Shown here one piece after another: positions 8,674 through 10,819 of a stretch of 10,819 nt of DNA. The position numbers and the translations under genes are program-made. The number at the start of each line of letters is the position of its first letter. The first letter of the stretch is position 1. The DNA is from Coprinopsis marcescibilis (taxonomy: Eukaryota > Basidiomycota > Agaricomycetes > Agaricales > Psathyrellaceae). The stretch covers positions 1-10,819 of the forward strand of contig ML210628.1 in NCBI GenBank assembly GCA_004369085.1. Direction: 5' to 3'. A model generated the notes under the pieces. It searched no databases. It had not been told where the DNA came from and saw only the letters and a list, made by a program, of their open reading frames with translations.

Positions 8674-9659
8674 TTAAGCGACACCTCCTGCGCGACATTT
8701 GCGGACAATCCGGGTAATGACAGGATTAGGCGGTGACGCGGTTGGGGGTGGCTGCGGGGGCGTAGTGGTGGGTGGGGGAGCAGGTTGCTGTGGAGGTTGC
8801 TGCTGCTGGGGTGGTTGCTGAGGCTGCTCCTGCTGGGGTGGTTGTTGAGGCTGCTCCTGCTGGGGTGGCTGTTGAGGCTGCTCCTGCTGGGGTGGTTGTT
8901 GAGGCTGCTCCTGCTGAGGGGGTTGCTGAGGTTGCTCCTGTTGGGGTGGTTGCTGGGGCTGCTGAGGTTGACCGCCTTGGCCTTCAAAATTCCAGACACC
9001 GCTCCACAAAATACCATCACCAGGAATCGGAGGGAAGGCAGCCCAGAGCCCGCGCGTGAGGTCGAGCCCTCCATAAGGGCACCCCAGGCACTTCATGAAC
9101 AATAACTTTAGCAAAGGGGCCACTTTAAGAAGACAAAAAACCAACTTACCAGGTCTCTGATTATACCTCGTTGGGTGACACCCGCATACTCTAAAACGAC
9201 GGTCTGTCCACAAACGCTGCCTCCGTTGTATTGCTATCAACCGTGCTGTTAGAAATCGAAGGGCTACCTTTGCCAGCGGAAACTTACGTCTGGGTTTATG
9301 GCAACGACCTAGGTATAACACAACGAATGAGGGACCGTCCTCAGTCTAGTCGAATGTAACTCACAAAGTCGCCATCTCTAATGTAAGTACCACAGGAACC
9401 ACTGCAAACGAATTGGTTAAATCAAGTTGAAGGTATGTCAATAGGATAAATGCCCTTACATGCCCCCCATCGATTCTGGCAGATACCACGTCCATTTGGA
9501 TTCGGTGAATCGCTTCTGCAGCGAGACGTGGCCTTCGGCACGCGTTGCAAGTTCGGCGTGGCGAGCGTGATGCCTAGCTTGTGGAGGGATGTGAAGTCCC
9601 GCGAGAACGTTGAGGGGTACGGCGAGCATTAGCAAGCCCAGGGTATTCAAAAACTGCAT
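8674..9659 (-). CDS. Gene E: secreted DPBB (RlpA/barwin/expansin-like) protein with Gln/Pro repeat tail, complete
   Basis: Exons on the minus strand are 9659-9460, 9401-9365, 9308-9288, 9233-9150 and 9090-8674 (introns 58, 56, 54 and 59 nt), encoding 252 residues. The signal peptide is MQFLNTLGLLMLAVPLNVLAG. The pro-segment resembles C and D, but the first dibasic site is changed (ELATR for ELAKR); KR at 49-50 remains. The DPBB domain has Cys70 (GSCG), Cys94, Asp113 and Cys115/Cys118 (RDLCLGCPYGGLDL), ending PGDGILWSGVWNFEGQ. It is the most divergent copy around the Asp: IIRDLCLG for VIMDMCPG. The last acceptor (GAAG) lacks a strong pyrimidine tract. The tail consists of five copies of a nine-residue Gln/Pro/Glu repeat, then TTTPPQPPPTA, and ends RIVRKCRAGGVA. 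It lacks the LNALxQ...FANIA motif found in B, C, D and F. Confidence 0.9.
8813..8947 (-). repeat. 27-bp tandem repeat, five copies, in the gene E tail
   Basis: Five contiguous 27-bp units (8813-8839, 8840-8866, 8867-8893, 8894-8920, 8921-8947) differ from each other at only one to four positions. Each encodes the nine residues QQEQPQQPP. Flanking sequence is a decayed continuation of Gln/Pro codons. The near identity points to recent unequal exchange or slippage, and the length is a multiple of three, so copy-number change keeps the frame. Confidence 0.95.
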
Positions 9660-10594
9660 GGCGACGTGACGACCTCGCGGGCGAGAGTAAAATATTAAAG
9701 AGCGTGTGTGTAAGGATCGGACTGGACGTCAGTGAGGTAGAACCTTGACGGGAAGTTGAGTTGGAAGCAGGATATTTTCGAGTGAGCGTGAGCGTGAGGA
9801 CGTACCGTCTATAGAGAACTGCGGGCGGGAAAGAGAGAAGTGGAGCACCCTTCAACAATCCGAAAGCCTTTAAAAGACACGTAGGGTTCTCGGAAATCAA
9901 AAGATCATTGATATATCCACCGTTACGTTGAAAAAAGGGGTGCTTTGGCCGTTCTGCGCAGCCGACGATGGACGATACCTCCCTGTATCTTTCCACTACT
10001 TACTTATCAATGTAAGCTCAAGCTGTCAGGTTGTAAGGCCTTCGGTTGGAATGAAAACGCGTTTTTAGCAAGAAAAGCGCGTCTGTATGCCCTTCAGCCT
10101 GTGTGGATCCCCGTCCATAGGTGCAGAACACGCTCAGACTGAAAGTCTTTCAACCGAACATTGTTAACGATCATGCCATATGGCTTACAACAACTTGACA
10201 ACCTACTACAGCATTTTGCGCCGCTCGTGCGTCCCCTTTCCCTTGTGGTTGCGAAACGGAGCCCCCTCATATATTCACGGACGCGAATACGGGTTTGGAA
10301 TCATAATTTCAGGTGTCACGCAGAGAGGTTAGCGGCAAATCGAGAAAAACTAGAGGTGAGTCGGGATTCGTTACTCGAGGTGCGTGGGAATTGGCTTCAG
10401 CTTATCTCCGGATGGTCTTGCCCCTGATTCCTCCCGTAAGCTGTAAAGCAGAATATTTCAATCATGCTCACAGAATTAAATACGTAGCACACTAGTACCC
10501 GACATATACTACCATTTAAAGTCATTGAAACTATCCCATTGACCTAGCAAACGGGATCGAAATTGAAAGAGGATCCACCTTGGCCCGGTGTCCT
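9660..10594. other. Spacer between genes E and F; promoter/leader of E and 3' flank of F
   Basis: This 935-bp spacer begins with a pyrimidine-rich leader of E (about 9660-9860), which contains a short GTGAGC triplicate at 9782-9797 (plus strand). A TATA-like element lies near 9872. At 10219-10232 there is an exact 14-nt copy of the sequence that encodes the last residues of gene F. No open frame here shows a recognisable domain. Confidence 0.5.
9868..9876 (-). promoter_or_regulatory. Possible TATA-like element of gene E
   Basis: The minus strand reads CTTTTAAAG about 210 bases upstream of E's start codon, at a distance similar to the TATA box of D. The match is weaker; GATATATC at about 9910-9917 is an alternative. 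Confidence 0.3.
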
Positions 10595-10819
10595 TTACGC
10601 CGCTCGTGCGTTCCGACCACCTTGCACAGCAATACCGCCGAGCCTCAAAAGAACGCCCCCGAGGGCATTCAGATTGTTAGGCTGGGATGCTGCAGTCGGT
10701 CGTAGATTCTGTCCGCCCGAGCCTGCGCTGGAAACAGGAGCAAGAGAGCTGCTCGAAGAGGTCCGAATGGGCTGTGGGGTTGAGGAAGACGAGGGTGTGG
10801 GTGTGGGTGTAGGGGGAGG
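10595..10819 (-). CDS. Gene F: C-terminal end of a sixth paralog, 5' part outside the window
   Basis: The minus strand is open for 74 codons from the right edge to a TAA at 10597-10595. It begins PPPTPTPTPSSSSTP, the same kind of Pro/Thr/Ser linker as the other copies. A Ser/Ala/Gly-rich stretch follows, and it ends NNLNALGGVLLRLGGIAVQG followed by GRNARAA. The alignment of NLNALG...L...IAV.G with the termini of C and D identifies it as the last exon of another family member; it carries no ATG-initiated frame here and is easily missed. The DPBB domain itself is not visible, so sub-type and integrity are unknown. Confidence 0.8.
   Translation of the reverse strand, partial: PPPTPTPTPSSSSTPQPIRTSSSSSLAPVSSAGSGGQNLRPTAASQPNNLNALGGVLLRLGGIAVQGGRNARAA
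10776..10819 (-). repeat. Pro-Thr repeat tract of gene F linker
   Basis: On the minus strand, codons for PPPTPTPTP followed by SSSS: a simple CCCACA hexamer repeat, cut by the window edge. It is a fourth kind of linker composition within the same array. Confidence 0.75.

Noticed and set aside
8785..9105. Leu-rich repeat-like plus-strand frame (LLLGWLLRL repeats) opposite gene E
   Set aside because: It is the reverse complement of the Gln/Pro minisatellite; periodicity comes from the 27-bp repeat. It has no true leucine-rich-repeat consensus.
1..10819. Mobile element within or between the paralogs that could explain the duplication
   Set aside because: No terminal inverted repeats, long direct repeats, target-site duplications or transposase/reverse-transcriptase motifs were seen in the spacers.

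Overview
The window reads as genomic DNA from a filamentous fungus, most likely a basidiomycete of the Agaricomycetes. The reasons are introns of only 52-67 bp with GT...AG ends in every gene, a strongly fungal secretory leader (signal peptide plus a His/Arg-rich pro-segment ending in Kex2-type KR sites), CT-rich leaders upstream of the start codons, and a protein family (secreted RlpA/barwin/expansin-like double-psi beta-barrel, DPBB) that is expanded in these fungi. The organism assignment is inference. There are no bacterial operons, RNA genes, CRISPR arrays or transposons that I can support.

The window is essentially one locus: a head-to-tail array of six paralogous genes, all on the minus strand. 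From left to right they are A (start codon at 745, 3' end cut by the window edge), B (3373-2295), C (5682-4650), D (7278-6272), E (9659-8674) and F (only the last 75 codons, 10819-10595). I rebuilt the exons of A-E by hand. All five have the same structure: exon 1 of 185-200 nt (phase 2), exon 2 of exactly 37 nt, exon 3 of exactly 21 nt (a microexon coding for seven residues such as AVALNAA), exon 4 of 81-93 nt, and a long last exon. Reading frames are open throughout and all donor/acceptor sites are GT/AG.

Each protein has: a signal peptide of about 20 residues; a His/Arg-rich pro-segment with dibasic sites; a DPBB domain of about 100 residues with four conserved cysteines (CG ... C ... CPGC) and an invariant Asp before the CPGC motif; a low-complexity Pro/Ser/Gln/Ala-rich linker whose sequence differs radically between copies; and, in B, C, D and F but not E, a conserved hydrophobic C-terminal motif (consensus LNALxQ..LEFANIA.DG). 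A and B form one sub-type of the DPBB C-terminal half (GAGVI.GEW), C, D and E another (PPIPGDGVL..GVWNF).

Spacers between genes are 0.6-1.5 kb. They hold the putative promoters (a good TATA box upstream of D, a weaker one upstream of E) but no other gene I can support. The likely joint role is a secreted set of cell-wall- or polysaccharide-interacting (expansin/loosenin-like) proteins, diversified by local duplication and by turnover of the linker. The biochemical function is inferred from family and not shown by the sequence.
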